From NCBI GenBank assembly GCA_022453515.1, contig JAJNNY010000005.1:1221256-1285255 (forward strand): DNA of 64,000 nt, read 5' to 3'. A program made the translations under genes and the position numbers. Every line of letters begins with the position of its first letter. Position 1 is the stretch's first letter. Source of the DNA: Astrocystis sublimbata (taxonomy: Eukaryota; Ascomycota; Sordariomycetes; Xylariales; Xylariaceae). The notes beneath the pieces are model-generated. The model was given only the letters and a program-made list of their open reading frames with translations. It ran no database searches and was not told where the DNA came from. This document shows positions 1-12,004 of this stretch, piece after piece.

Positions 1-1
1 A

Positions 2-217
2 AAGGAGATCGTAACGCCCACCATTATCGAGGAAGTCAGTTTCCGGGCGTGGGCTGAGGAGGCATTCGGCATCTTCAGCGAGTGGGCGCAAGTCTACGGC
101 AAGGGACACGAGAGTGAGAAGTTCCTCGAGGCAACGCGGGCCGATTGTTGGCTAGTGAACATCATCCACCATGATTTTATGACTAAAGAAGCCCTGTGGG
201 ACTTGTTATTGAAATAA
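2..217 (+). CDS. 3'-terminal fragment of an unidentified protein
   Basis: An open frame enters from the left edge and runs 71 codons to TAA at 215-217, with the C- or G-ending third codon positions typical of real genes in this window. The peptide is acidic and rich in Trp, Glu and Phe, and ends ALWDLLLK. It looks like the helical C-terminus of a soluble protein. I do not recognise the family, and no motif allows a function. The start and any upstream exons lie outside the window. It is convergent with the AT-hook gene at 944-2397. Confidence 0.55.
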   Translation, partial: KEIVTPTIIEEVSFRAWAEEAFGIFSEWAQVYGKGHESEKFLEATRADCWLVNIIHHDFMTKEALWDLLLK

Positions 218-943
218 GCTGGTGGGGCGACACAGGAAAAACATCCCGTTCAGTGTAAACATGCAGAGGAAGAAAATGAACATGACCAACAATGTCCGGC
301 GGAAGATGCGTTCAGTTAACAGCCACACCTGATAGTGTATGGCAGTTACCAGCGACATAGTAGGGGGCATGGCCCAAACTTAAAGTACCTACTTTATCGA
401 CTAATATATATAATTTGTATATCGTGTTTCTACCCGACGAGGGAGACCGAACAGTTAAGTTAGCACTGTCAGTCCTTCATGGCAAAGTTGTTCTATTGTC
501 ACCTGCGCCTAGTTTCTACCCCGGTGGAACCAGGAATGAGCGAGGCATGCTAGGTACACCATAGAGAACGATATCTCCTATAATGATTATTTTCTTTGTC
601 ATGTTTTTTCACCCAAAGTCAAACGACGTTTTATTCTCAAGGTGCCAATTATAGACTAGCAATAAATCTAACGCAACGCAGAGTAGAGTAAGCTCACTTC
701 GATGTGGCCAAACGTGGAGTGCAAAGCCATTCACAATAGTACTGTGGGCCAACGCCACCGCTCCTCCCCCTCAAAATCTCAATCATATCAACGGTGTCCT
801 TCCCCATCCTCTCTCCATATTTTGTGCCCCGGTTGTCTGTCGTGTATCTTGCCATCACGCTGCACTTTCCTTCACTATCGTCCCGTCGGATCAAGTACTT
901 AATCCCCACATCCATTCGACTTGTCGAGGCGTAGTGGATAAGA
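218..943. other. intergenic, convergent 3' ends
   Basis: About 0.7 kb between the 3' ends of the left-edge gene and the minus-strand AT-hook gene. It is AT-richer than the coding DNA and presumably holds both 3' UTRs. The open frames around 700-1000 lack coding character. I see no other feature. Confidence 0.5.
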
Positions 944-2397
944 CTAAATCTCACCCTCTTCGTAGTCGGCTTCGTAGCTGGCGGGGTTGACAGAGTCATT
1001 GAACGAGTTCGCGCCAACGCCGCGGTCGTGCTCTGTAGTTGTCCCCTCGGATGCCTTAGGGGTCCAAGAGGGTCGTTCTTCGCCGTGAAAAGGGAACATC
1101 TGGATGCCGTCGAAAGGGTCGATGTACTGGGTGGTGGCCGGAGCGGCCCCGCCGCCGCCGCCGAAGATTGAAGGGCGAGGGGCAGCTGTGCCAGGTGTAG
1201 TTGTGGTCTTCTTGACCGAAGGCATTGTAGCCGCCCGCTTCGTCGGGCGCTTGCTGGGGGTGTTCATGCCGACATCCGAGTCATTATCGTCGGTTCCGGC
1301 CTCTCCATCTGACGAATCAATGGGAAGAAGAACCTCCGGCTCCTTGCGCTTCCGGTTTCGCGTACCAGTACCGGGAGTTCTGGCCGACGCTCCGGAGCCG
1401 GGAGTGCCAACAGGTCGACCTCTTCCTCGACCCGCTGAAGGGGTGCCAGGGACGTTGACCATCGCAGGATTATCGTTGTTCTTAACGGCCGCTTGCTGGG
1501 CTTTGCCAAGGTTCTTGATTTCTCTGAATTGCCACTCAATACCCGATGGTGTGGACTCGCCGAAGAGTTTCTGGATCTCTGTTCTCGGAGTCAGCCTGTC
1601 ATCGTGGTAACAATTCGAGTTGGGGATGTAAGTGGGCATCGATGAGGGCATAAAACTTGGAGATTGAAGTGACAGTGAATGTTCTGATAATCTGAATGTG
1701 TGGAGAGGGTCCGTCATTTTCATGAAGACACAGCAGGTGCAAAGATTCACCTCCTTTCTCAACTGGTGCCTCGGCGGGATCCTCTCCATTGTCGCGATAA
1801 GTAAGCTGCAACTTCGCCAGCTGCTTGATCGGACGGAATCGATGCTCCAGGCCGGCAGCGGTGGCACCACCGCCAACAACCGCTGCTAGTGCTGTGGTTT
1901 TATCAGACGAATATCAGGCAGTGAAGGAAGCTTGCAGTTGAATCAATTGGACGCAAATGCTGGATTATAAGTTTAGGGGACATGGAGACATGGTAAAAGA
2001 AGACAGAGTGAGTGCTGAATGTGGTAGTAGTACCTCCTTTCTCCGTGGGAAGTAGGCCTGGGTCACCTCCCTCTTTGACACAAGCGGCTTGCATCTGGGC
2101 CAATTTCTTGATAGGTCGAAAGCGATGATTGATGGCATCAACTCCTACGCCGCGACCGACATGCTTCGCAATCTCTGCCACCCAGTACATACTCAAGTCA
2201 GAAGGGGGGTTGCGTTGAGATGCTCGACACTCAAACGGGCAGGGCATGTGCTCAAGAAAAATGGTACATGAACGAAGAGAATGCGATCGCTTACCGTTAT
2301 AATCCAGCTTGACATTGCTAGTGGCAATGACAGCGGCAAGTAAGCGAGTACTTGCCTCATAGGTCTTGAAATTGGTTTTGCCCTTGGGAGTAGACAT
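944..2397 (-). CDS. AT-hook nuclear protein with repeated exon module
   Basis: Four exons: 2397-2295, 2174-2034, 1891-1751 and 1578-944, giving 339 residues. All three introns (120, 142 and 172 nt) are phase 1. Exons 2 and 3 are both exactly 141 nt and encode 47-residue versions of one module (HRFRPIKKLAQMQ and HRFRPIKQLAKLQ, each ending EKG). The first part of exon 4 carries a diverged third copy (WQFREIKNLGKAQ). The motif resembles the small Myb/SANT-like helical modules of many fungal nuclear proteins. After the modules come an AT-hook-like GRGRGRP, a basic RNRKRK stretch, an acidic Ser/Asp patch, and a low-complexity tail ending in EEGEI. The ATG at 2397 starts MSTPKGKTNFKTYEAS. Acceptors were chosen because only they keep phase and align the modules. 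DNA binding is inferred; the exact role is unknown. Confidence 0.8.
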
Positions 2398-4594
2398 GGT
2401 GGCGAATCGTCGGTTGGTCTGACACCTTCTGATTGGATGTAGATTCTTGGTGTTGGCTTGAACTTGGAATCAACGTCTGATTTCTTGTTAGGTATGTACG
2501 AGGTAAGGGCCGAGGCAGTCTCAGCAGTTACCAGAAGTTGCTGGTAATTGAGAGTGTGCGTGAGGGGAAAGAACTTTGCATGTGCGACCAAGTTTGAGTG
2601 AGACGAAAATGGGAAGACTACACTGAGCAGCAAAGGCAAGCTGGAATGTTGATGAGAGCCAAACTTGCCAGAAATGATAAGTGAAAGACCATATGCAGTT
2701 TTATCACAAGGATGGGAACGGGAATCAAGAATGTACTTGCCACTTGAGTGCACGGGTGTAGAGGCCAAGTTGTGGGGAAAGAGTGAGTTCAGATTGGGTA
2801 GTCTGAAAAGGAAAGAGGTGGAAATAGGCAACTAGGTGGAATGTGTAGTAGTTCTGGATGTGGGATGGGGTTCAGAGCAGTGGTGTGTAGAAGAAGGAAG
2901 AAACTCTGATCTGTAGCTTCTCAAGAAAATTGTTTGTGTTTGATGGCCGCAGTAGTATCACTGAGGTGCTTGCATGTGAGATACATGGTCGTGGATTGGA
3001 AGGTGCCTCGTGGTTGCCAGGGCTGGAATATTGATGGAAGTTGCTTGTACTGTAATGTCCATGGATACCAATATATGATGTTACGATCAATGGCTACCTC
3101 GGTAATGAGCTGCTATAAAAGGTACTGAAGTGACGTATGAAGGTATTGGGTAACCCAACAGGAGCAAAAGTCTAGCCTTGAGCAGAAAAGAGTTGAAAAA
3201 CTTACAGATGATTCGTGAGTATTGAAAGAAATTGGAAGAGTCCCTTCTATAAGACAGTTGGTCTCAACCAGCTCTACTGTGTCAGGTTTGTGTTGTTGCT
3301 GTAATTTTTGTATCTTGTCTGTCTTATGACATGAAAAGTCAGTGTGAACAAACGAGCTTGAAACTTTGATCTAATTAAACCGAAAAACGAAAGCAAATAA
3401 TGCAGTGCTCCCAAGCAATTTTGTATGATTAAGCTTGACTGGCTCCTCGTTTTTTTGGTTCCAGCTGGTTGCTTGGGTGAAGGCTTTGGGTCCAAGGCAA
3501 CCTACCCCGTGCAGTAGACAGTGCAATGAACTCAAAGTCTGGCATCGAAGAGAGATAAACAAACGCATGGGATACTTACTGCGGTGCTGAACACTTTTAT
3601 AGTCATGAACTAGATGGGCTTGATGAAAACTCCCCGCTATTTTCCCAGGTATTGGTTCACGTTCGCCCTGTTGGATATGGTCCACAAATGGCCGAACAAC
3701 CAGACACGATATCGAGTGGTTGCTTCAATTTTGCTTTATCGGTCAGGGAATGGACTCTATATGGTAGTGAACGAGCCGTAGACCCCAATGCTAGCGACGG
3801 GGAAGTTTCAACAGATGAGGGCCGTGCTGGGCAGGTTGTGGTGATCCTGCGGGATGTGTGTCTCCGAGTATGTATACCCAGGCCAGGCCAGTACACAGAG
3901 CAACCTAAAAGATTAAAAGGATCACTAGATATATTTCTCATATGTATGTTATTACCAAGTCCTCAAACCTGGTTGGACACTGACGGAAGACTTTTAAGTA
4001 AGGCACTTGAGCCTTAGAATTCCATGTGAGCAGCTGTTCCAAGTTGTTAGTGGTGTACAACGAAATGAATATACATCTTCCAGGTGCTGGCCACACTATT
4101 AGAAATACGCATTAAGAAAAGCAAAATAGAACTTGGTAATGGCACATAACGGATTGCGAAGTTCAATACGCACTAATATATCAAGTTTGTATCGCTGATG
4201 TGTTAACCAGGTTTACCAGGTATTGTATTCAATATCACCAATTCACATGCTGGCACGGCGGTTAAGTGGACAAGGAGCTCCAAGTTGAGCCAAGCCTACT
4301 CGCCTGCCTCGCCTGCTACCTACCTACATAGGTTGCCTCTAGGCTAGCTTCCTTATAAATCCGGAATGGTTTGAGCACGAGCCATTTCCAAATATAGTAA
4401 ACTCGACCTTAACTGCCGAAGAGGTAGCCAAGAGCTCTGGCTTTATTTACACGACTTGTCAAATGTTCGTCTATCGAGTTTTATACCACATGCATAGATC
4501 AGAATCACTTAACATGTGTAAGACCGCCCTTGTTCTGATCTGAAAATGCTGTAATTTCGTTGGCGTCATGTTATACAGATGGCAATGGCTCTAT
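2398..4594. other. intergenic and probable long 5' UTR
   Basis: About 2.2 kb between two minus-strand genes. The segment next to 2397 is probably leader and promoter of the AT-hook gene. Open frames at 2193-2831, 3371-3685 and 3652-4017 show no domain, no coding-like third positions and no partner exon. A CCTACCTACATAGG-type motif lies near 4315-4345. No RNA gene seen. Confidence 0.4.
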
Positions 4595-5693
4595 TCAATG
4601 GTAACTTTTCTCTCCAACCGATGTCGACGGGGTTCGCCTGCCAACAGGTGTTTGCCAATTTGATGAAGAGGTCGTCTCGGCAAGCTCCCAGTCCTTCTGA
4701 GCTTTCACAGGCGCTGCTCGGTTTCTGTATATGAAATACTGAACACCGATCAGAGCATCGCACATGGCCTGGAAAACACCACACAACTTGAAGGCCAACG
4801 GGATTTCTGATTCTGAAGTGAAAAACCAGAACATCTTCATCGAATCTCCCGCTATCCAGCTAGCCAACAACGAGAAGCGGAAACCTCTACAAGATCCAGA
4901 CTGCGCGTTGATATAGAGCTGAGGAAGAGGGAGAGTGGCTTCTACCGACAGGCCAATGACCCCTGTCAACGACGAGTAGGCAGGATATATCGAATCAAAC
5001 GGGGAAATAAGAAGCTCAAGGACAAGCAAGGCCACGGTTAATCCGAGCAAGAACTGCCAATATCTAAGAAAGGTTAGATCGGCCGGAAGAAGTAACAAGC
5101 AAAGCGCTGAAGAGGAAGTCATAAGCAGGCGAGCAGGCACGTAGGGAAGCATACGGTTTCGATGAGCGCCACCGCCAGAAATTCAATGGTCGCGAAAATC
5201 CGGTGAGCCCTTCATGAGGTGCAGTAAAAGGGATCCCGGCATCGCCACCTCTAGATGACGAACTCGGGCGATTGTCCAGGGCAATCTTCAGAAGGATGAC
5301 CTGCATAAAGACGTTGACGAAACTTTGAACAAGCAGCGCAACGTCGTATTTGGCGCCAGGGTAAAAGAATATCCTGCATCGAATTAGTGGAAGGATGCGC
5401 AAGCAAGTTGGGCGCTCCCGTCAAACGCGGACCTGCCCTTACCTGAATATGGACGCGACCAGCATGATAAGGGGTATGTCGAGGGAGAAACCGGCGCTGG
5501 ATTTGGCGCGGTGCATCGACATGGCTTCATATCACAAATCATAATCAGTACCTACTCAGCATCCAAGTGAGCGATAGTGTTGTCGCAAAAGTAAACCCAT
5601 ACCTTGGTCAGCATAGGACAGAATCGGAGATGCTATCAGAAATAGCGGCGCCGCAACGCCCGCGAGGCTTGTGAAGAAGTCCATGACTCCCAT
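4595..5693 (-). CDS. PQ-loop repeat membrane protein, Any1/SLC66A2-like
   Basis: Four exons: 5693-5603, 5524-5443, 5373-5155 and 5063-4595, giving 286 residues. The protein has about seven hydrophobic segments. The first repeat reads ILSYADQ then MHRAKSSAGFS. The second is a clear PQ loop, LPLPQLYINAQSGSCRGFR, near residues 185-205. This pattern, with FFYPGAKYD and SWIAGDSMKMFWFF, is that of the SLC66A2/PQLC1 family, whose yeast member Any1 sits in Golgi and endosome membranes and opposes phospholipid flippase activity. The C-terminal tail (about 45 residues) is polar and presumably cytosolic. The first PQ dipeptide is replaced by DQ, as is common in repeat 1. The acceptor of intron 1 (AAG) is weak but keeps frame. 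The family is clear; the role is inferred from homologues. Confidence 0.85.
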
Positions 5694-8600
5694 TTTCAGG
5701 CCGGTATATCGCCAAGCTCAGGTGTCTAATGCGCCCCGGAGTCTACGCGTTTATGATGTAAGGAAGCGGTGACAGGAAGAAAGAAAACACAAGTCTCTGC
5801 ATCGAAGTGTTTCGGGGTAAACGATGTATGCGTGAGTGACCTTACAAGAGCCCAATCCTCATCAGAGCCAGCAGAACGAGCGACATGAATTGTCGCGCTC
5901 AAAAGGAGACACGTACCCCGTCCGTCAATGCACATCACGAAAGGGATTAATTATCTCCACATAAACATAGTACCTACTTCAAGGCTGGGAGATGCTAGGC
6001 GGGCTAGGTATCGCTATCATTATCTTATCGATACAATGCGCGGGCTCCCTGCCAGGAATGCGGCAGATGGATACACAGTATGTCGCTTACAGTATCAATG
6101 ATATAATCGTACGGAGAGGCGTATCTTGATCTTGAGTGCCCGGCTCTTGCGTGAGGTCATCTCTACACAGCTCGCAACTCGAGATGTGTCACCGGCGTCG
6201 CAGGCCTATGGGTGTGATATAATCGTGGTGCGCGGGGAATTGTCTTGGCCATAGACAGCCGTCCACATATGTTATTGAGCAAGTATTTGAACTAGAGAGC
6301 CCGTCGGGGCTCGCTTGGTCGGAGAATCATCTAGGTAGGCCGGAAATGAGATTCGTACTCTTCAGTGTCTCCAGCATACGAACGTCGTCTATAGGGACAG
6401 CGCACCGTATTTCCGACTCATAATGCATAGTATGTCTCAAGCATGTAGAATGGCTGAAAGATGCGGTCCGGCGTACGGAGTAGATAGAACAGGCAGGGCA
6501 GAGCTCTCGTAACAGGTTCGTTACCAAGTTTGTCCCTAGTACTATGTTATGTATATCGTCTTCTGAACCAGGTACCCGTACATGAGTCGGGGGTGGGTGG
6601 GGGGCTGCAATATTGGGCTGCTAATGCAGGTAACAGTCATGCAAACCGTAGTGTCGGTATCGGTCTGCCGATTGCGACACAACCGCGTGTGGCAGTCAAA
6701 GTTGAAGGTCACACAAGCACTTGAAGGATTCCACGAGTCCACGAGTCCACGATTCCGCAGTTCGTCGAGAATGTAACGGACGACCTGGCAGCCCAGCACG
6801 GCATCGGATGGAGCGCAAGCCCACGTGCGTCACCTTTTCAGACTTTGCAGGGACATCATCTACACTGTACAGCCGCAGCATCAGAGAATTCGGGTATTTA
6901 TTTCCATTCCGAAGACCAAGCAAGTGCAAGTGCGTATGACCATCCAGCCCACTGGCGGCGGCGGGAGTATTCGTAGCTGCTGATTTCCCCTCGTTTACGG
7001 CGGTATTCGGACTTTCTCTTCATCGCTATTTCCTTTCGCATGCGGGTGGGGCTCGGTCAAAGTAAGATGAGTGAGGCCTTCTTAGAAGAACATGGCCTCG
7101 ATGATATGGTCAACGTATTATTCACAACGTTATCGAGCCAAGAAGCAGCTGAAAAGGCAGCGTCGGTTAGCGTTGCCCTGTACCCGTCGGGTACATAGAA
7201 CCATGGGAAGTGGAGAAGGATGGGGTGAGCATGAAGCAAAGCAAAGGGCTGAATGAACAACCTCGGAGGTGATAGGTCGGTTGGTCGGCCGAGTCGATCT
7301 ACTGTAAGTACCTAGGTACTACCTACTGTGGCTGGTGGCGTGGCGAGTGCCCGGGTGGCGAGTGGTCTGTGGCACGTGGCATGTGGCAGCCACGCATCCA
7401 CGTTTGCTTGATGGGCTGCTCCCCTCGAGCCGAACATGGGGCAGAGACAAACTTGCATCTAAACCAATCATGCTACTTACTCGCTGCAACCGAGGCAGCC
7501 TCGCAACGCAAAATCTATTTTGGTCAAGTACCTACCTGGGTAGCCAGCTCGCCAGCCAGTCCATCCTGCCAGAAAGGCTCGTCAATCAGCCTCAGTTGCA
7601 GTGCTGTGGGCTTCTGTGGGCGATCAGGATGTCAGGTTCCGGAGCGGTGGTTGGATGCTGACAGGCGAGACAGGCGAGACATCGACAGTGGTGTGGGGGG
7701 ATGCACGGTAAGGATGACCGTGACGTCCTTTGCGATTGATGACTGTCAGGTACCTAATGCAACATCGAAGATTAGGTAGGTGGAACTGACGCTGCTGACA
7801 GGAAACCACCCACCTCCTACTTGCACTTAACATACTGCCCCTAGGAGGTCCCATGGACCCTGCGCTGGCACCAGTCACCAGTACGAGTACTTCTGGTCGG
7901 AGGAATACTGTTGCTGTACTGCAAAACCGGTAGTCGCTGCAGTAGGGTACCGGTATGCTGTCTCCCTCCTTACCTAGTCGGTTACCGTCTCGTTAGTTCC
8001 GTCCCTGGCGGGCCTGGATGTCTGGATGCCTGGGGCATGAGGATGGGGCATGGGTGGTGGTTCGAGCATCTCACGGTCTCCCGCCGAATCAGACAAATCT
8101 TAGCCAGGTCGGCTTGCCATCCCTCGATCCTCGTTCTAACCCGCCGAGAACAGGTCATCCAGCCAGCTGGGACATCTAGCAAGCCCTAGCGAGGCCGACC
8201 CAGGTAGACGGTGCTACTAACCGTAATTAGGCCGGGCGGTACATCTTAGAACAACTAGTTGTCGAGGAGCCGGCACACCTGAACCGGTCACGAGCATCAC
8301 CTACCAGGTTTCGTGTCCTACGAGCAGAAAAGCCTTCCTCTAGTCCTCCTCTAGCCCTCTAGCCCTCTAGCCCTCCTCGATACGGCGCCACGGTCATGCT
8401 GCTACACGCCTGCAACAGTAAGTGACATGACATGACACTCCACGACACTCTGCCAGCTGCACACTTCAACAATGCCTTGGAAGATTACCAAGTTTACTAG
8501 TCAGACCTTCACAGGCCGGTGCATATCCTGATCGAGCAACCAAGCCCGACGAGACAATTACTGATATTGGGAAACGCCATGCTGCCGTGTCACGTAGCGC

Positions 8601-9955
8601 ACCTCCGCACATGCACCCACACGCCAATTATCACATGGTGTTTGCCCAGCCCGTACTAATGCGGCGCGGGCTCATCTCAGGCCATCAAGTCACCGCCTGT
8701 ATGGGAAGCCGCTAATCCGGGCGGGTTGCTGTTATTTTCTCCTTGCTTCGGCGGGGAAGCTGGAAGCACGCTTCTCCTCAAATTAACACACTCTGCATGC
8801 GTATGCTAGGATGGAGGCATGGTTCTGCGCATCCGTGTGCACTAGTTGCCTGTTATCTATGCGCAGCTATGTGCGCGTGTGGGGTTTGTCAGCTATTCGT
8901 TGGTTTGCTGTATGTCTAAGAGATGCCTGCGTGCTGCGGTAACGGGGGATGAGGGGCGCCGAGCAATACGGCCGGCCGGCAGTTAGGCATTTCTGCTGCC
9001 ATGGCATGCATGCGTTTGGAGTCCTTCTGTCCCTAGGAACCCTAGACTATTCGCTTGGCCATTCGAGCCTAGGTAGGTTACCTGCGCCCTTCAGTCCTTT
9101 GCGAGGGGATAGGGGCAACCGAAGCCAAACAGGCGATGAAATACCATGGTGCAGATTATAGACTTCCGACATGGAATCTAAACAACGTTCTGAAGCCAAT
9201 GAACGGCCCGGGTGTTGGAGAAGATATGTTTTGACAGATACTAGAATATATACAGAATACTGAGCTTCGTTGACCGACCGGGCCTTTCCGTTTTCTCCAG
9301 GCTAAAGTGATGAAGGCAAACGCAACCATCCCCAAGAATGCTTGCCACCTACCCCAGCAAATGCAACATGATTCGAATTTGTCCGAGCTAACACCGCTTT
9401 GCTCGCTCATCCTAGACGATGCAGCAGATATCCACACAACGCCGTAAATGCATAAAACCAATTCCCATATATACAAGTGATCGAAAAGAGAATCCTGGCC
9501 ATCCTTGAACTCGGCCCGCGTTTAAAGTTACTAGAGAAGGCAACTGCGCTCGGGAGCCTCGGGTCCGAGCAAAGCGAAAAGCGTCAACAGATTACCTAGG
9601 TTGTTCGCATCCCTACTCATGCGCGTCGCGTATCGTGTTTAAAACATCACAATATTTCATCGCCCACATGTGACAATGCTGTCTTCGTAAAGTGATATGT
9701 TCCAGGCAACGTGGACGATGTCTCTAGCACGTCGCTCGTGACAAGGTCATCCGTGTTTCGCTTCACGCGTGGCTTTCCCAACCCTCGTCTGCGTTATCTC
9801 GGTTGGATAAGGAGTAGAATTCAAGCCGGTTCGCCTGTACCATACGGCGTTATGGGGCTCGCCGGTGAACGAACATCCGACTGATTCGACACGGCGGAAA
9901 AGCGTACACCCTGCTGTCAGAATGATGTGTGCCCCCCCCCAGAAGCTCGGGTGAT
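5694..9955. other. 4.3 kb intergenic region without recognised gene
   Basis: Lies upstream of the Any1-like gene and downstream of the Zn2Cys6 gene. Short open frames on both strands have no domains and overlap on opposite strands. Scattered TACCTAGGTA-like motifs occur (for example 7306-7330). A TCTAGCCCTC direct repeat lies at about 8340-8376. A CTGGATGTCTGGATGCCTGG stretch lies at 8014-8033. A run of ten C lies near 9931-9941, just downstream of the Zn2Cys6 stop. No tRNA or transposon seen. Confidence 0.4.
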
Positions 9956-11503
9956 CTAATGTGTGCGTTGAAGATCACGGACATACGGGTCTGCTTGCCA
10001 TCTTCTATGGAAAACATTGTCGCGTATTCCAGGCAGTTCGCGTGATTGCGTACCAGCTCGCTTCAATTCTGGCGTGGACATGACAGGATACGGAAAGCTA
10101 GTAGGTGGCGGTGGGTATTGCTCGTATGCCAGCCTCGCTCGTTTTGAGGGTAGGCCAGGCATGTCAGGGGAAGGGCGACTGTATTTAGCATGCGGTGACA
10201 TCGAGCTACTTGAAATGCTCCGTGGCCGATCGATGTCAGTAACTCGTAGGGGGGCTCCGAGCTGTCTAGAATCATCCTGCTCTTCGGGAGAAGCTACTGG
10301 AGAACCATTATGACCTCCACGGGGCCTAGGTAATGTCAGTAACAGGATAGGAGGAAGGTTGCGTTTTACTTACGCATTTTTGAACTTGCATACCCTACCA
10401 AACTTCTCACACTGCACGCAGCGCGGGAAGTCTGGGTCGCACTTGATCTTCTTTTCGCGACATGTGAGACACGCAATAGCAAGTCGTTTCCTTGGTTTCC
10501 CTGCTTTCGTGACCCCCCAGTGTGCATTCACTGGCTCCCCGTCTATGACCGTCTTGCAATGTGTGCCATCATCGTAAAAGTAGCACAGTCCCTCGCCTGG
10601 TACTTCTGCTCGTCTGACGAAACGCGGTAGGAACTGAGACCCGGTCCATATCTTAGGTCCAAGCCCATCTTTAACAGGAATCACTTCTGAGCTAACACTG
10701 CCTTGAGATGTCGGTGAGCTGCTTGATTGTCCTGGTTGACCTCGGCCGTTGAATTTCGGATGATGATTCAGTTCGTACCCAAAGCTATGCCCTAGCGAAG
10801 GCAGCGGCATACGGTGATCACCCGTCGGTCTAAACTGGGGCGTTGACGGTCCGGTGCTGTATACATATTCAGACCGCCTCGAGTCTGGATATTTCCGCTG
10901 GCCCCATTTCCCGCCGGCAACAGCGTCATTCCGTGAAGCTTGGTGCACTTGATCGTGTTCGCGGATCGGGGGTGACAGTGGCCCCGGAAAGCTGTGCGCT
11001 ACTGACGGTAAAACAGGCCGCTCGATCGCTAGTCTGGGTTCGTAGACAGGTCGTGGCTGACTTAGAGTCGGCGAAAGGTTCGGAAAATAAGAGGAGCTGC
11101 TGGAATAGGGCCTCTCGGGGTTGGTGGACGCTGAAGGCGGCCGATCCAATGGTGACTGTGTTCCGTAATGTGGACTGGGCCGATCTGACAAAGGAGAATG
11201 GAGAGAGCGAACATGTTGAGGAACGGCAAATAGGCTACTAAGAGAGGGCAACTGCTGGCGTGTTGGCTCACTTTGTAACTCTCGCTGGATCCCTCCTGCA
11301 CTCATAACTTGGCCAGGAGACATGTCGGCTGTCCTGCGAGACTCATAGCTGGACATCGGAGGCGATATGGGGACGGTGTGCCCATGAGGTTTGCCTCCTG
11401 ATTCGCTAGAGAAAGAGTAGGCAGACGCTGGGCTGGGCAACGCGGGAGGCGTTACTGAGCACGCTGTTGATCGTTGAAGATCGAGATTAGGATGTATCCC
11501 CAT
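9956..11503 (-). CDS. Zn2Cys6 transcription factor with internal zinc cluster
   Basis: Two exons, 11503-10374 and 10325-9956, with a 48-nt phase 2 intron (GTAAGT to CCTAG), giving 499 residues. Residues 345-372 form the binuclear cluster with cysteines 345, 348, 355, 362, 365 and 372 (CLTCREKKIKC, then PRCVQC, then RVC). It is preceded by a conserved-looking block reading GLCYFYDDGTHCKTVIDGEP and a basic KAGKPRKRL. The N-terminal 260 residues are Ser/Pro-rich and disordered, and the C-terminal exon is also low complexity with basic KRAR. Most fungal C6 factors carry the cluster at the N-terminus; here it is past the middle and no fungal-specific middle-homology domain is visible. Targets are unknown. 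The large empty interval upstream (from 11504) could hold an extended promoter, as for some developmental regulators, but that is inference. Confidence 0.85.
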
Positions 11504-11970
11504 TGATATTGAGTGACCAAAATGGACCGGCTTTATGGCAAAACACGAGACGTTAAATCAGCCACTGTATAGGCACGAAGTCCCAAGAGTCTCGTTGCAC
11601 GGTGATTTAATGCAAGTACACACTTTTCCTGCCAATGCAGTGTGCAATAAACATATACCCGAACTTGGACCACCAAATTATTCCCCAGGTCGTTGTGGAT
11701 GCTAAACGGGCATAATCAATAACTGGTCAACCTAGTCGGGGCCCAACGCTGCGCGTGTTTTATCGTAAACTGTGAGCTTTGATGGCCGCTTCGTATGGTG
11801 AAATATCGAAGTTTGATAATTCTGCTTTGCTCGTACTGCTGTTGACGACCAGGAGGCAACGGTAAGGTAGATCAGCTGTTCGTTAGGTCGAAAGATGATG
11901 TTGACGAAGGAGAATGCTCTTGTCTATTAGTCTATGGTCGGAAATCGAGTTGTCCAAGATATACAACACT

Positions 11971-12004
11971 TCGAAAGGATATGTCGAAAGGATATGACGA
12001 AAGG
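11971..12004. repeat. 13-bp tandem repeat upstream of the Zn2Cys6 gene
   Basis: TCGAAAGGATATG occurs twice head to tail at 11971-11983 and 11984-11996, followed by a partial copy ACGAAAGG. It lies about 470 bases upstream of the minus-strand ATG at 11503, where a promoter or leader would be. It could be a paired protein-binding site or a chance slippage product. Confidence 0.6.

Noticed and set aside
1104..1610. 168-codon plus-strand frame
   Set aside because: Shadow of exon 4 of the AT-hook gene; no domain, and the minus strand has matching splice partners.
2193..2831. 212-codon minus-strand frame
   Set aside because: Runs through exon 1 and intron 1 of the AT-hook gene in another frame and into its upstream region; no domain.
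3652..4017. 121-codon plus-strand frame
   Set aside because: No recognised motif, AT-type codon endings and a competing opposite frame; not enough to call a gene.
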